Positions 1-13,700 of a stretch of 64,000 nt of DNA are shown piece after piece. Position numbers and translations under genes: made by a program. The stretch spans positions 1,488,001 to 1,552,000 of the forward strand of contig NC_060258.1 of assembly GCF_921293095.1 (NCBI RefSeq). Reading direction: 5' to 3'. Every line of letters starts with the position of its first letter. Positions within the stretch are counted from its first letter, which is position 1. The stretch comes from Ischnura elegans (Eukaryota; Arthropoda; Insecta; Odonata; Coenagrionidae). The notes beneath the pieces were generated by a model that saw nothing but the letters and a program-made list of their open reading frames with translations, did not search any database and was not told the DNA's origin.

Positions 1-1797
1 TTGCTTATAAAAATGTTATATGAGGGTTCTGGCTTTTTCTTATGTTGGGGTCAAGCAGGACGATTGGTTGAAGAAAAAGAGAGCAATCTTGAGATTCAGC
101 TATGCTGTAGCAAAGACAACAGGCTACAAAGGAGAATTGAGACAGTTCACCATTGGACTCCTCCATGGAATGTGTGACATTTCTCTCACAAGAATGGTGG
201 TGTATTAAAGCTTAGATCAACGTATATACCTAGGTAGAATAGGGCAGTCAGACTTTTTGCCTCATGTTGTGCAACTGATGGTCACACATAGGGTGAGAAG
301 ACGTTTGGATCAATCTTTACATGTCATTTTGGACATGACCTAAATTTTTAAAAATTTCACTGATTGTGTTGATTTTTTTAAGAATTGAGAAATGTCCTCC
401 TTTTCGAAAATTATGTTATAAATATTATTCTGTAAATATCAACTGAGAACTTATCAAATTTTCTATATATTTATTCAGCCTACCATGGCAAAATACAACT
501 GCAGAAACGGTATTTTCTCAAATTTCATCCTAGTGGACCACCAAGAGAAACAAAATAAACATTTCCTTAGTAAAAATTTAAAAACAGAACACTGCCAAAA
601 ATGCAAAAATAGACTGAAAAAGTTAGATCCAAATACATAATCACAGCGCTAATAATTTCTTTTTTCTATATTATGAATTTGCAATCATGTTTCAAGTGTC
701 CTGCTTTTCCTCAATTCATCTTCTCTTTTTAACCCTTTCTCACCAATGTCAGGTTGAGCCAATGGGCATTTAATTCATGTAACACCAGCCAGTGAGTACA
801 TTTAGGATATTTGTCAGGTAGATAGGTGGATTTTTTAAGATTGGGAAATTGTCCTTTTCATTGAAAATATTGATTATATGTATAGGAAATCTGTTAACAG
901 CTACCTTGGTAACTGTAAAAAAATGCTAAAATTGCTTGAGAAAATTAGGTCCATGAAAAATATGTAAAATCATAAGTGTAATCATTTTTTATTAATCTAA
1001 ATTATTAAAATTCCACTATTTTTCAAAATGCCTATTTTCTTCTCATATCATTTCAATCACAGTCAGCGAGGAGCATGTCAATTGACTTGCTCTACCAGTC
1101 AGGCCAGAAGTCCTTTATCTGCATCCGTACGTAATTAATATCCACTCCCGAGTGTTTCGATCGTGTGTACGACCTTCAGCAAGGACCCCTCTTTCAAACC
1201 GTGTGAGCCATTTGTAAATAGCAGTGTTTGAACGGAAGGTATGTTGTGGAAAACCCCCTCTTTTTCTTTATTATTTTATCGATCAATTCCAATGATAATC
1301 ATAAAAATCACATCTGCATTGAATGTGTTTATATCTTACTTCATGATTCAAATACATAAATTGCTTACAAAAATTATATACACAGAAAAATATATACCAA
1401 AATTCAAACCAATTCTGATCACTTTCATGAAAATCGCGTCTGCATTGAATGTGTTAATGGCTAGCTAGCTGACGCAAATAAATACATGACTTGAGAAAAT
1501 TAGATCCACAGAAAAATATATAAATTCATACAGCAATTCAATTAAATTGATCCAACTTATTAAATTGACATATTTTTTTAAGCGGCCTACTTTTCCTCAT
1601 CTCTTTTTTAAATAGGGCACTGCCCTCTTTTTTCACCTCGTGGCAATTGGTCTCCCTAGTCACACAAGCAAGGGTGATTCCTGTAGAAATGCATTCAGTT
1701 ACACAGGGCTAAAGCAATTTCGTCATGCAACCTAGTAAATATCTACAAATTAAGGCCATATAACCAGGGTTTCATCGTGGATGAGAATATAACTTAC
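1..1797. other. Intron or 3' flank, degenerate local repeats
   Basis: No convincing exon was seen. Short blocks recur in altered form: the phrase 'tctgcattgaatgtgtt' occurs near 1312 and 1438, and an 'aaaattag.tcca' block followed by AT-rich sequence occurs near 615, 943 and 1497. This suggests an old, decayed tandem duplication. The short ORFs here (around 20-208 and 1241-1468) show no recognisable domain and were not called. Confidence 0.4.
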
Positions 1798-4700
1798 CAA
1801 CATATTATCTCTTAATTGTTGGGAGTCAGACACAGGAATGTATATTTCAATCGTTTGGACTGAGGAAGTGAGATGTGAGGTGCCTTGTATCTCATCTTGA
1901 ATGAAGTCTTTTGTGTCAACAGAAGACCCCAACTCGTCATCAGCTGCCTCATCCCCTTGGATACTCTGTGGAGAAAGTACTATGATAAACTCACCACCTT
2001 CAATGTCAACAAATGGAGCACACTCCTAATATTGATGAAATAGGATTTTCAATGAGATATCCAAGCATTCGCAAAAATATTGACATGTGTCTCTTAATCA
2101 ATAACTCAAAAGCTAAATAGCCACTAATCCAAATGAGGCAGGAAGATACTTGGTATTCTGAGTTCCCATAGTGGCCGTATCACAACATAATTGGGTCAAT
2201 GAAAGCAGAAAATAAAAGTTTTCAATAATAGCGCCTTAAAATGTGTACCTTTCATGTAGCGTATGTTTTTGACTCATTTCTATTTTGATTTCTATTCTCT
2301 TGCTTATATGTGCTCAAAAATGAACTCTGAGAAAGATGAGGTATATCTCATATGTTGGCCACTTTCTGAGGAGGAAAAGTATGAAATTAGCAGCCTGATC
2401 CTGGATGGAAGAGTTTAAGAAAAGCGGTAAAGAGAAGGAAAAAATATTCAAAGTCACACACCATCATAGAAGACACAGCAATTAGAGATACTTTGGACCA
2501 ATTTCAACGAGCAAGAGAACAATGCCAAAACAGCCAAGGCACTGGAAAGTGTACGTCACAACAAAGAATATTAATAAGAATCTAAGAAACTCTAACAGCT
2601 CCACATTAATAGGTGGACAAAACCTTTATAATTAAGGATATTGTTTAATTTTCAAGTTACATCACTCAGAAAAGTAAATACAGTTAGCATTCTATTTGAA
2701 TTCTACATTTATGAGAAAAAGTTCTTTGTCAAAGAAATCTGCATAAATTTGAAAGTAAAACAAAAAATCTAAAACATCAAATTCATTCCATTCTGAGCTC
2801 AAAAGATAACTTCTTACTTAACACTCAAAATTCATTAAACAAAACTTTCTTACAAATTGGAATACCAATCAATTCCCTGCACAAAGAAATATTAAAAAAT
2901 CCTTTCCTGAAAAGGTAAACACCTAGCAAAATTACATATCTGAAAAAATATATAGGTAGGTTAAAAAAACATACCTAAAATTTTATCATAATTTTTAAAA
3001 TACCCAGTATCGCTTTTACATAAAAAAACTTTCCTGAACAACCCCTAAAAATACCAGATATGATATGGCAAGCCACGGTTGTAAAGACTGTAACATAGGT
3101 TAATCATCTCAATTGATAAAATATGGCATTTCACCATCAAGCCATCTTTAGAATCAAATAAACAGTGCACATCACATTCACTGCACATCTTAGCTGGTAC
3201 CCTGACAAAAATAAACTCCACCATGGTGGGTACAGGAAGGGTGGCATCCTTCATGGTGGGTAGTTACCCTTGCACAACCCACGCCCTACCCACCATTAAG
3301 GGTAAGGGAAGGATGTAAAAATCCTTCGTGTACCCTTCCTTGGAACTCCTTCCCTTACCATCCATGTACCCTTCCTCTACCCACCATTAAGGGTAAGGGA
3401 AGGAGAGAAAAATCCTTCGTGTACCCTTCCTTGGAACTCCTTTCCTTACCATCCATCAACTCTTCCTCTACCCACCATTAAGGGTAAGGGAAGGATAGTA
3501 AAGTCCTTCATGTACCCTTCCTTGGAACTCCTTCCCTTACCATCCATCAACCTTTCCTCTACCCACCATTAAGGGTAAGGGAAGGATAGTAAAATCCTTC
3601 GTGTACCCTTCCTTGGAACTCCTTCCCTTACCATCCGCCAACCTTTCCTCTACCCACCATTAAGGGTAAGGGAAGGAGAGAAAAATCCTTCATGTACCCT
3701 TCCTTGGAACTCCTTCCCTTACCATCCGTCAACCCTTCCTCTATCCACCATTAAGGGTAAGGGAAGGAGAGAAAAATCCTTCGTTTACCCTTCCTTGGGA
3801 ATTTATAACTGAAGAAAACATATCCTGAAACAGTCTCCTTAGCTACTTTCACCTGCTAAAGAGTATTGAGTTCCGTACAAGAACGTAAGCAGTCTTTGAA
3901 AGCAAAGATAGACGGGCTACACAACTAATCTTTAAAATTTCCTTAAGGAAAACAATAATATACATATTCAGTGGCGTAGCCAGGGGTGGGGTCCGGAGGG
4001 TTTGGACCCTCCGCCCCCACCAAATTATAAAAACACAATCATTTTCCTTCATAATAGAAATCAAAATATTGAAAAATAATGAATTTAAAAAATATTTCCT
4101 TGAATATTGAAGTTTTTTCCATTATGGAAAGTGTTTGAATAAGTTGAATTCCAATACTTACTATCCTGTTTTTCAAAACTTTTCCCACCTGGTTTTGGAC
4201 CCCCCCCCCAAACGAAATTCCTGACTACGCCACTGTACACAATAGTGTGGGTTTGGTTTCCTTGGGTGTGCAGCGCACTGATGATACGGGTAATGAGAAG
4301 TAGCAATAGCCAAGCATATTACCCCGACGAGGAATATGAAAACCATTATTTTCCTTTATAAAAATGAAGGAAATATTTAAAAACAATGATTTAACAAAAT
4401 ATTTATTTTGTTCCTATAGGAAAATTTTAAGTTCCTATAGGAGTATAAAATTTTCCAGTAGGAACATTAAAATTTCATAAAGAAACAAACATTTCCCATT
4501 GTCAAACTACTATAGAAAAACGATTAGCCATAGGGATTTTCACCAGGGTATGTTGAAAATATTTTGGGAGAATGATGGTTTATGTTTATAACATACATTG
4601 GGCATAATTGGAAACCATGCCGAACATATGTTAAAAACGAACTCAGATAGAACATATTTTAAAAACACACTCACAGATTAATATATTTTTGCATTTCTTT

Positions 4701-7700
4701 CAACATTGAAGTTCAACATTTTATTTAAGTTACAGCAGCATTGTAATATTAATAATTATCTATTTCTATATTATTATTATAGAATTTCTTCTTTTATGAA
4801 AAGATTCCATATTATCAGCAGTTCTCAATTTGGTTTCCTTAAAGGTAAGAGTACTGAATATGCCATATATAGTTTCATAGATAAAATACAACAAGCATTA
4901 CATAATCAGGCTGATGTCCTAGGGATATTCTGAGATTTAAGGAAGGCCTTCAATTGTGTTGATCATGACATTCTACTCAAAAAATTAAATAAGTATGGTA
5001 TATCTGGAAAAGCAAATCATTGGATTGAATCTTACCTAACAAAGCATAAGCTATTGGTAAACTTAAATGTTTCCTCTGGAAAGCCCTTAATTTCAAAAGG
5101 CGTCCCACAAGGGTCTACCTTAGGTCCATTTCTTTTTCTTCTCTATATTAATGACCTTCCCTAAAACTTCAACTCTGGTGACCTCATTATGTATGCAGAT
5201 GATACCAATCACCTCTTAAAGTTGAATAATGAATCATATACTGGAGTTCAGCATGCCATCAGCGCAATGACTAGGTAGTGTGAAATTAATAATGTTCTTC
5301 TGAACGAGAAAAAAATCTATGTTCATACAATTTCACTCTCAACCAAAAAAAATACAGCTAAGCCCATTGTTTAAACTAAATGGTAAAATACTATCTGGAT
5401 CTACATACAATAAATTTTTAGGAGAGTTGGTGGATGGTTGCTTGCAATGGGATCTGCATATAGACACCATTTGTTCCAAGTTAACCTCAGAGTGCTACCT
5501 GCTAAGATGGCTTGTTCCTATCTCCAGTATGGAGACAGCTTTATCAATCTATTATGCTTATATCTATAGCAGGCTCAAATATAGCATTGCTGTATGGGGT
5601 CACTCACAACACACCCTGAGATTGTTTCGATTACAGAAATGGGCCGTGAGGATATTGGCAGGTGTTGGAAAATGCAGTAGCTGCAGAATCCTTTTTAAGG
5701 AGCTGAACCTCATGACCCTCACTTGCATTTATATCTACTCCTCAATTTTATACGTAAAAGAACAGCACATGTCCCTCAAGCTGCTAGTAAACAACGACAT
5801 TCACAATCGCAACACAAGATATAATAAAGACTTTAGAGTGATCTCTCATAACCTCTCTCTACATGCCAAAATCCCAGTGTATGCTGGTGTGTTGTTTTTC
5901 AATTCTCTACCAAAAGATATTAAGGAAAGTAATTCTTTAATGCAATTCAAAAAACTGCTAAAAGATTTTTTGATTGATGGAACCTTTTACACTGTGAATG
6001 AGTATTTCAATCGATAGAGTTTTGGATTGTGTGTGTATATGTGAATTTGTACTTGTAAAATAATTGTTTTTTTATAGTGACTTTGTACTGATTGATATTG
6101 CTCAAAATGAATTATTTTACTTCTCCAATCTTCTGTATATGACCTTAATTGTGTGTACATATTGTGAGTTTGTAGTATTTTGTATTCTTGACTTGCCCTT
6201 TATCCAATTTCTTGGATCGACAGGGCTAATAAAAATTATTATTATTATTATATTAGTTAACTCTGCAATTGATGTCATTTAATTTTCATAGGATAAAATA
6301 AAAGAATCAAAGTTTATTTGGCAATGACAGAGCCAAAATAACATATTTAAAGTTAGGTATCCGTGTCAAAAAATGGGATAAAATCTGATGCTGCAGCTTT
6401 GCAGAAAACAATATCCACAAAGAAAACAACATTTTTCTGTGAAAATCATTGAGATAATGATGAACAGCTGGCATTTGTAACATGAAAAGTAGGAACTATT
6501 CATGAAAAGAGCAGCATGTTAAATTGAACCTAGAAGTTCCAGGTAGTAGTCACACACTATCTGGCTGGGATATCGCTCCTACATGAAGGGAGACCATTCA
6601 TTAGGGAATAAAATAGACCTTTAAATGATGAACTGCATTCCTTAATCAAACTATGGGTTATGTAACCCCATATTGGGGTGATTCATGGACAGCTTCCGAC
6701 ATATTACAACATTAAGAGTTTGATTTGAATCTGAGACTTGATTTCCTTAATGAGACATGATTTATTAGTACCAGGATATACTTAAGTAAAATATAAGGCA
6801 AGTACACTTCAGCACATATTTAAAAAATAAATAGGAATAAAAACGGCTTCTTTTGAGATAAGAATACTTCCTTCAGTCATTACAAAGTTTGAATCAAATG
6901 GGTTACCCTGCCTGTTAACACCAGTGCGTAAGCCTAGCCAAAAGAGAAGAAATCCTCAAGAAAAGTCACTGTACTTTCAATAAACATCACCACTGGGAAT
7001 ATACGCTCCTACATTGAAGGAGGACAGCACACTGCAGGGAAACGAGTTGAGGGTGGTCTCTAGTAAAGCTAACACTTCAGGTCGCTCGCACCCCCACGCC
7101 TCTCCCTTGCAGTGGAGGCATGAAAGTATGCCACTAGCCAAAGTACCAATAAAAACAGTTTAAACATGGCCAACACTGTTTGCTCGTGGTCCATACACGC
7201 CAACTTCCTTTTGTGCACTATGTAATGCTAAAATGTGCCGGTTACTAACAAGAATCTATATGAAGCATTTGACACCCATATGATAGGTAGATTCTGAATA
7301 TCATAGGTATTTTATGGCATCACATGAATGACAGCATATGCATAATACATTATCGGCCACCAAGGTGCCCCACATGCCCACAGAAGGGCTAATAAGGTTT
7401 AGTTTATCAGTCCCAGGATTTTACATGGTAAAGTATAAGACAAGAAAACTGCTACACTTATATACAACATAAAAAGAAAAGACAGCTTATTTTAAGATAA
7501 GAAAACTTGTTTGAGTAATTATTAACTTTGAATCGAGTAGGTTACCTTTAAAGCTGTGCAGAAAGCAAAGCGTCTTATCATTTACAATTATTAACGATAA
7601 GATTTTTACCTATAATCTCCTTCATCCGTTAACCCTTTTACCGCCAGCCCATTTCAAGTGGGATGTACAAAGACTGCCAAGGCAATTTTTCGGAATTAGC

Positions 7701-10700
7701 AACATTTCAAATTTAAAAATATTTTGCCTATTTAATTTTATTTAATATGCCTAGAATTTTTTTCCAATATGGTAATTTCCAACACCAAAGAAAACGAAAG
7801 GCATTGATTGCATTTCATTACCCACCATTTGTGTATTCATAATATACAAATCATTTGGTTTTAGAAATAGCTGTTTAGACGAATGGCAAGGGTCAATTTT
7901 ATCCTTGTTTGAAAAAGGCCAGATCGGTGCCCATGTGACGCCACTACAAGTGAAGTCACAGGGACCTAGTTTCTACACAAGAGGATAGGAGTTTTACATC
8001 GCCTGAGATTACCAATGCAGAGCCCAGGGAAACATCTCCTAATAATCACCTATTAAAACTGGCTAAGGTCGGAAAGTTTTCTTTGTTTGATAAGGTACTA
8101 CTAATCCTTATTTAAGCCAAGCACTACAAGCTAGCATGTTACTCAGCTACCTGCTAGTATCCTGGAACGTATCAGCTCTCAGAGCCTCGCCCCAAGGTCA
8201 CCCCGCTTGCGGCAGCGGGAAGCAGAATGACATCACACGGAGTTTTTCCCAGCATTCATACTTACCCATAAGGTTTTTGGGTGCTTGAAATTTTTCACTT
8301 TTCACTTAATCGCAAAAAATAGATATGGTCATATAAAAATCTACAAGCATGAAATACGTACTCCAGGCGTAATTACCTTTCGATTTAGGCAATAAAAAAA
8401 ATAGGAAACCATCCTATTCCTAAAATATAATTACATCTAATAACCATAGATAAATTATGGAGGTTTACAAAAATAACAGCCAAGGAAAAGGCCACAATCA
8501 CAAAAGAGAAATGAAATGATTCGGGCCAATAAATCGGCCCCAGGCAGTTTTCGCTCAAACAGAGAGAGCCGATATATCGGCATGGTGGCAAAAGAAGGGT
8601 TAATTTATTTCCATAACAAGAATTCATTACATACCTGGTCATTCTCTTCCAGAGGTGGTTCCTTCTTTGCCCCAATCAGCATCCCCTCCAGGTCTACCAC
8701 CACGGCTCCTGTGTCCTCACCTTCCACCTTTCCCCCTTGGGAAGCAGTTAAGGTAATGGGCTGCAACATAATGCCAAATCATCATCATACATCGTTGAGA
8801 TACAAAGAAAAGAAATGCTTTTGAGAATTTGTCTTACAAATAAAATTAAAGTTCATTCCAGATGGATACATTCTTCATGCTACTCTCCAAGCATCCTCAA
8901 AGTAAATAATGACCGAATTTTGAATGTTTATGCTTATGTTAATTAAATTTACCACTTTAATAGAGACTTAAAACCTCTTATCTGCATTGCAAAATCCCTT
9001 CAAAAGCCACACAGCGATCCTCAGGGCAATGATTTCTAGAAATGTTAAACTCCAGACCTAATACTATTCGTACTAGAAACCTATTTTATGGGAGAAATTT
9101 GCTTGAGAATTCAGAGAAAAAATGTAATGACACACATTCATGGAAAATTAATATGGTCAATAAAGGAGAATAATTTCCATCGTTTTCGTTTAAAAGTGAG
9201 TATATCAAACATTTTGACTTATAAAAATAAGTTACTGAGACTAGATATATGGGAGGCAATAGCAGTAAATGAAAAAAAGTTATCCATATATGAACTCCTT
9301 ATAGGACAAAAGATGCCTAACTTCAATGGGAATATATGAAGGTTAATTTTACCCTACTTGAGGTACTTGAGGTGTTTTTAAATAAATAAACAACAAATGA
9401 TAACTTCACCACTTTAAAGTATAACTCCACTACTGACCATTATTACATCACTATGTCATTTTCACTCCTCATAACCTTGTTTTGGTTTACAAGTCAGTAT
9501 ATCAAATATTTTGACCAATAAAAAATAAGTTACTCAGACTAGGTATAATGGGAGGCAATTCCAAGTTAATGAAAAAGTTATCTGTACATGAACTCCTTAT
9601 AAGACAAAACAGTAAGCGTAACTTCAATGGGAAAATATGAAGGTTAATTTTACCCAACTTGAGGTACTATTAGTGTTTTTACTTCCAAGGACTAAATAAA
9701 AATTTTATAATGTATATTGAAGTGGAACGTCATTAGTTTTACCAGAAATAACTGAATCCTTAAAGATATATTTGCTCAAAAGGTACACGACAGTGCTTTC
9801 AAGGATGTGAAATTGTTTAGGGTTTGAATGCAATATATCCAAGATAAGTATAAACAACAAATGATAACTTCACCACTTTAAAGTATATCTCCACTACTGA
9901 CCATGGTTTCATCAGTATCTCAATTTCACTTCTCATAACCTAGAAAACCGTTTGACGTGTTACACTACAGGAAGCATAAAATCCAGTGATGGATGAAGCG
10001 AGAAAGATATCGTAGAATAGTACAGGCTCAGAAAGCATTCCTCAAAAAATAAAAATTCGCTCAAAGCTGAGAATTAAAATACAGAAGTAAGGAAACAATT
10101 CATCAGACACTACCTATGGAACACATTTATAAATGGTAGCAAGGTTTCAAATTTGACAGCCGCAGAAAAGTCAGAAAGTGGAAGCTTTGGAAATGTGTTG
10201 CTCCCAAAGAAATTTGACGATACAAAATTTCACAAAGTAACAAGCATGCATCAAGAAGAATGGGAGAAAAGATGTCTTCTAAAAACCCTAACTTAATCTG
10301 CCATATCATGAGATATGACAACCTTATAAGAACAATCAACAGACAAAGAGAAGGACAGGTAGAAAAAAAAAGAGAAAAAATGGCTGTGAATGCTTTTTAT
10401 CGGCCAGGTTAAAAGGTAGACAAAAAAAGAACACACACATGAGAAAAGAAGCAGATGTTAGACAAGAGTTGAGAACTCTATGAATCAAATTTTAGGAAAG
10501 TGGATTTATGATGGCAATATAGTTCATGTGCAATTCAAGTTCCACAGACAATAAATAGTTCATAAATAGTATTACCTCATTAGAAGAGTCTTGATCCAGC
10601 TGTTTGGTTGAGGTACCACCAGCGCAATCATTCACCACATATCCTTCTTCATCATCACTACTCTCATCATTTTTAACAGAAGAGCACTTGTAAGTTACTG

Positions 10701-13700
10701 GATCACTCTATTGGAAAGAGGAACACACTTTGATACACATTTTAATTTATTGGTGCACAAGCATAAGTGATCATGAATGAAGCTTGAATTATAGGATTTC
10801 TGAAGTAAACAATTAATCCCTGATGAACTATTCTGTCCTCTTTTTAGAAAATAGATTTACTTAATCAACCAACAACATTTGGCCAATTAAGTTCTCATTC
10901 CTTCAATACAATAAAATGAAATCCTTGGTGAGACGAAGGCACATCTTTATTGGGATAATCCTGAGAGTGAGTAGCTCTTAAAATTGTGGAATTCCTCTTT
11001 CATTATAACTTATTTTAAAAAAGGAGCAAAGCAAAGAGCACTGATTTCTAAAAAAAATTATAAAAATCTAAGAATAAGCAAAATATATACATATATTAAA
11101 TTTATAGTGGAAGGGTTTAGAGACTATGAGCAACAGCAGCAGAAAATTGAGTCAAAGTAAATGAAAATCAGTTCATGTCATTACAGTTGATGTCTTTTGG
11201 CAATCAACTTGCACTGCTAATGTACAACACCCCATTCAAAAAATGGTAAAGCAGGACAAATCCCTAGTCCTTGTTATGAATTCCTGTTCACTTCCAGCAA
11301 AAAATACAAATATGAAACAATCTCAATCCTGTGAGCATCAACCTCTCATAAGGAATGAGTTATTTTTTGGGATCTGGCTAGCAGCTGCATCATGATTTAT
11401 TTATTTATATAATCCAGTCCAAAAACAGCACGAGGCCAATTACAGAGGACTACAAAAACAGGAGAAACAATTTTATAACATTAAGCAATGTAACCAATAA
11501 TGAACAAAAACCATATTCAACAGTATTTACAAATAAATAACAAGAAATAGTAAATTTCAACGGGTGGTGTGAGGAATAGGGGGAAAATTATGATAGTGAT
11601 GGTGCAAGATGGATGAGAGATGAAAAAAAGGATCAAAATTTGGGACACATTTGTCATAGAAGTCAATGGAAGAAGGAAGTCTGAATAGAAAAGAACGTTT
11701 AGAGACAGAAAGGCAGGGGGTGAAACAATGAAATAGGTCACTCGACCTTGTCGTGCACGAAGGAACACGAAGCAGAAAAAAAGAAAGGTCAGATGATCTG
11801 TACTTGCCATTAATGATATTTAAGAAGAGTCTCTGGTCATTGAGGATATGGCGATCAGCTAAAGTAGCAATGCCAAGAGAGGATCTAATCTTATTGAGGG
11901 AGAAGTTACGAAAAGGCAAGCGGCGGAAGCGGACAATAGAAAGTAAAAAATTCAAAGGGCGTTCTAGAAGCTTTAATCAAGAAGGTGGGGCCATAGACCA
12001 GAATTTGCTGCAGTATTCTAGGACTGGAGAGACACAGAAAAGGAAGAAGGTGCCTAGAGAAATTAAATCCAACACCTAACTGTGGCAATACATCATACCC
12101 AACAAAGACATAGTGCAGGTGGAAATGGATTTAATGTGTTCACGGAAGAGCAGCTTAGAGTCAAAAATAACCCCTAAATCCTTCCGAGAAATAACTGAAG
12201 CAATTTGATGCCCAGAAAATCCGTAATTTATACTCAGGATTGACTTTCGTAGGGTGAATGGTAGGATTGTAGACTTGGCTGGATTCATTTTCAGATTCAA
12301 AATCTCAGACCATTGGTCTATGGCATCAAGAGCCTTCTGCAGAGCAAAACAGTCTCTCAGGGAATCAATCTGTTTAAAATTTTTGCAGTCATCTGTGTAT
12401 AATAATATTTTAGAATTGGCGGAGGAGACAATTTTAACCAGATCAGCTATGTATGAAGCAAACAGTAGAGGTCCGAGGACACTCCCTTGTGGGACTCCAG
12501 ATGTAACCCGTGCCATCAAAGAACGTGACCCATTTACTATAGTGTGTTTTTGCCGGTTCTGAAGGAAATATAATAAGATATAGAGAAAATTGCCATGGAC
12601 ATAATGCTGATTCTCTAATTTCAAGACCAGTAATAATGTCATGGTCATTCTGTTAGAGAGTACCAAATTCAACAGTACTCAGTAAAACTCTCAATTCTTT
12701 ACCCCCCTTCTGCTCTGTGGTGATTGGAAGTATAAACTGTGTTTGTATGATAATAAAAATAACGACTTCTCTGTGATGTGATGACAGTGCAATCACTTGC
12801 ACAGTAACAAATGTTAGCAGTCAGTTTAACAAAAAACAGAAAAACTGTTCATTACAATGAATCATTCAGTTTAAATGATTCATTCATGAAATTTATCCTA
12901 TAGTTGGTCATTATTGATAAAGTGAGGGAGAATGCTTTACGTTTCTACTTCGAAGTGCTGGGAATATCCCATAAAGGAATGACATTGTGCCGTAGAAAAA
13001 TACAACTACGTTAATTCAAAAAAGGGTAAAAACAGTACTGTACAAGGCAAGAGAACACTCACCAGGTCATCACTGGCCAATGGATTGGAGGCATCAGTTG
13101 AAATTCCTGCTGGATCTGATGCGTACAGCGGAGGATAATTCCCTTTACTGAGCTGATCTTCGGTCTCCTCTTTCACAGGAAACTAGAAGAGAATTATCTG
13201 TATCACTCAATAAAAGCGAAGCAATAATAAACTCGTATGATTATAAAAGCTCCCCTTTTACTTGCAGCCAACCAAGCTGGCCGATGTAATCATGAGATTC
13301 TTGCCACTCACAGATCAAACTCCAGAATATCAACGTTCAACCAGGGAAGGGGGGTTAAATCACAAAGGGAATGTGGTTTGAATGAGTTTTGGCCACTTGG
13401 AGCAGAGGTAAAACAGCTGGAACGATAGATCGAGGTTCCACTGTACATTGAATTTTCTTCATCTTTTCTTTACCCAGGCTTGTAAAGAGGTGCCACAACA
13501 GTTAAAGCTGGATCCTTCCTTGAAATAAAGGAGGAAGATAGCTTAAAACAAAATGAGGGCAAGGATGAGACACAGCCCAGTTATAACCAAGACAAATGGC
13601 TTGAACAGACATTTCACTCAGTCATCAACGAGTCTACTCCATCAGATGTATGCAATTTCTACCAGAATATTTTCCCTGTACAAGTGATATTGACTGAAAA

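Larger units (their letters stand above)
3200..4243 (+). mobile_element. Foldback-like composite element, copy 1 (one arm)
   Basis: Starts at the motif ccctgacaaaaataaactcc, which also marks the ends of the related element at 19290-20605. It then runs through a 91-bp minisatellite, a unique stretch (3800-3970) and a TIR insert (3971-4236). The same order is found in reverse complement at 19966-20605, down to the shared edge 'tacacaatag'. Outside these limits the two copies differ, which sets the boundaries. No ORF of transposase type is present, so the element is non-autonomous. The opposite arm is missing in this copy. It lies in intron 6 of the left ZAD gene. Confidence 0.65.

Noticed and set aside
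11557..11955. Independent protein gene on the minus strand
   Set aside because: It is the frame-shifted C-terminal tail of the LINE reverse transcriptase.
11753..12562. Plus-strand ORFs at 11753-12079 and 12254-12562
   Set aside because: They lie antisense over the LINE reverse transcriptase frames.
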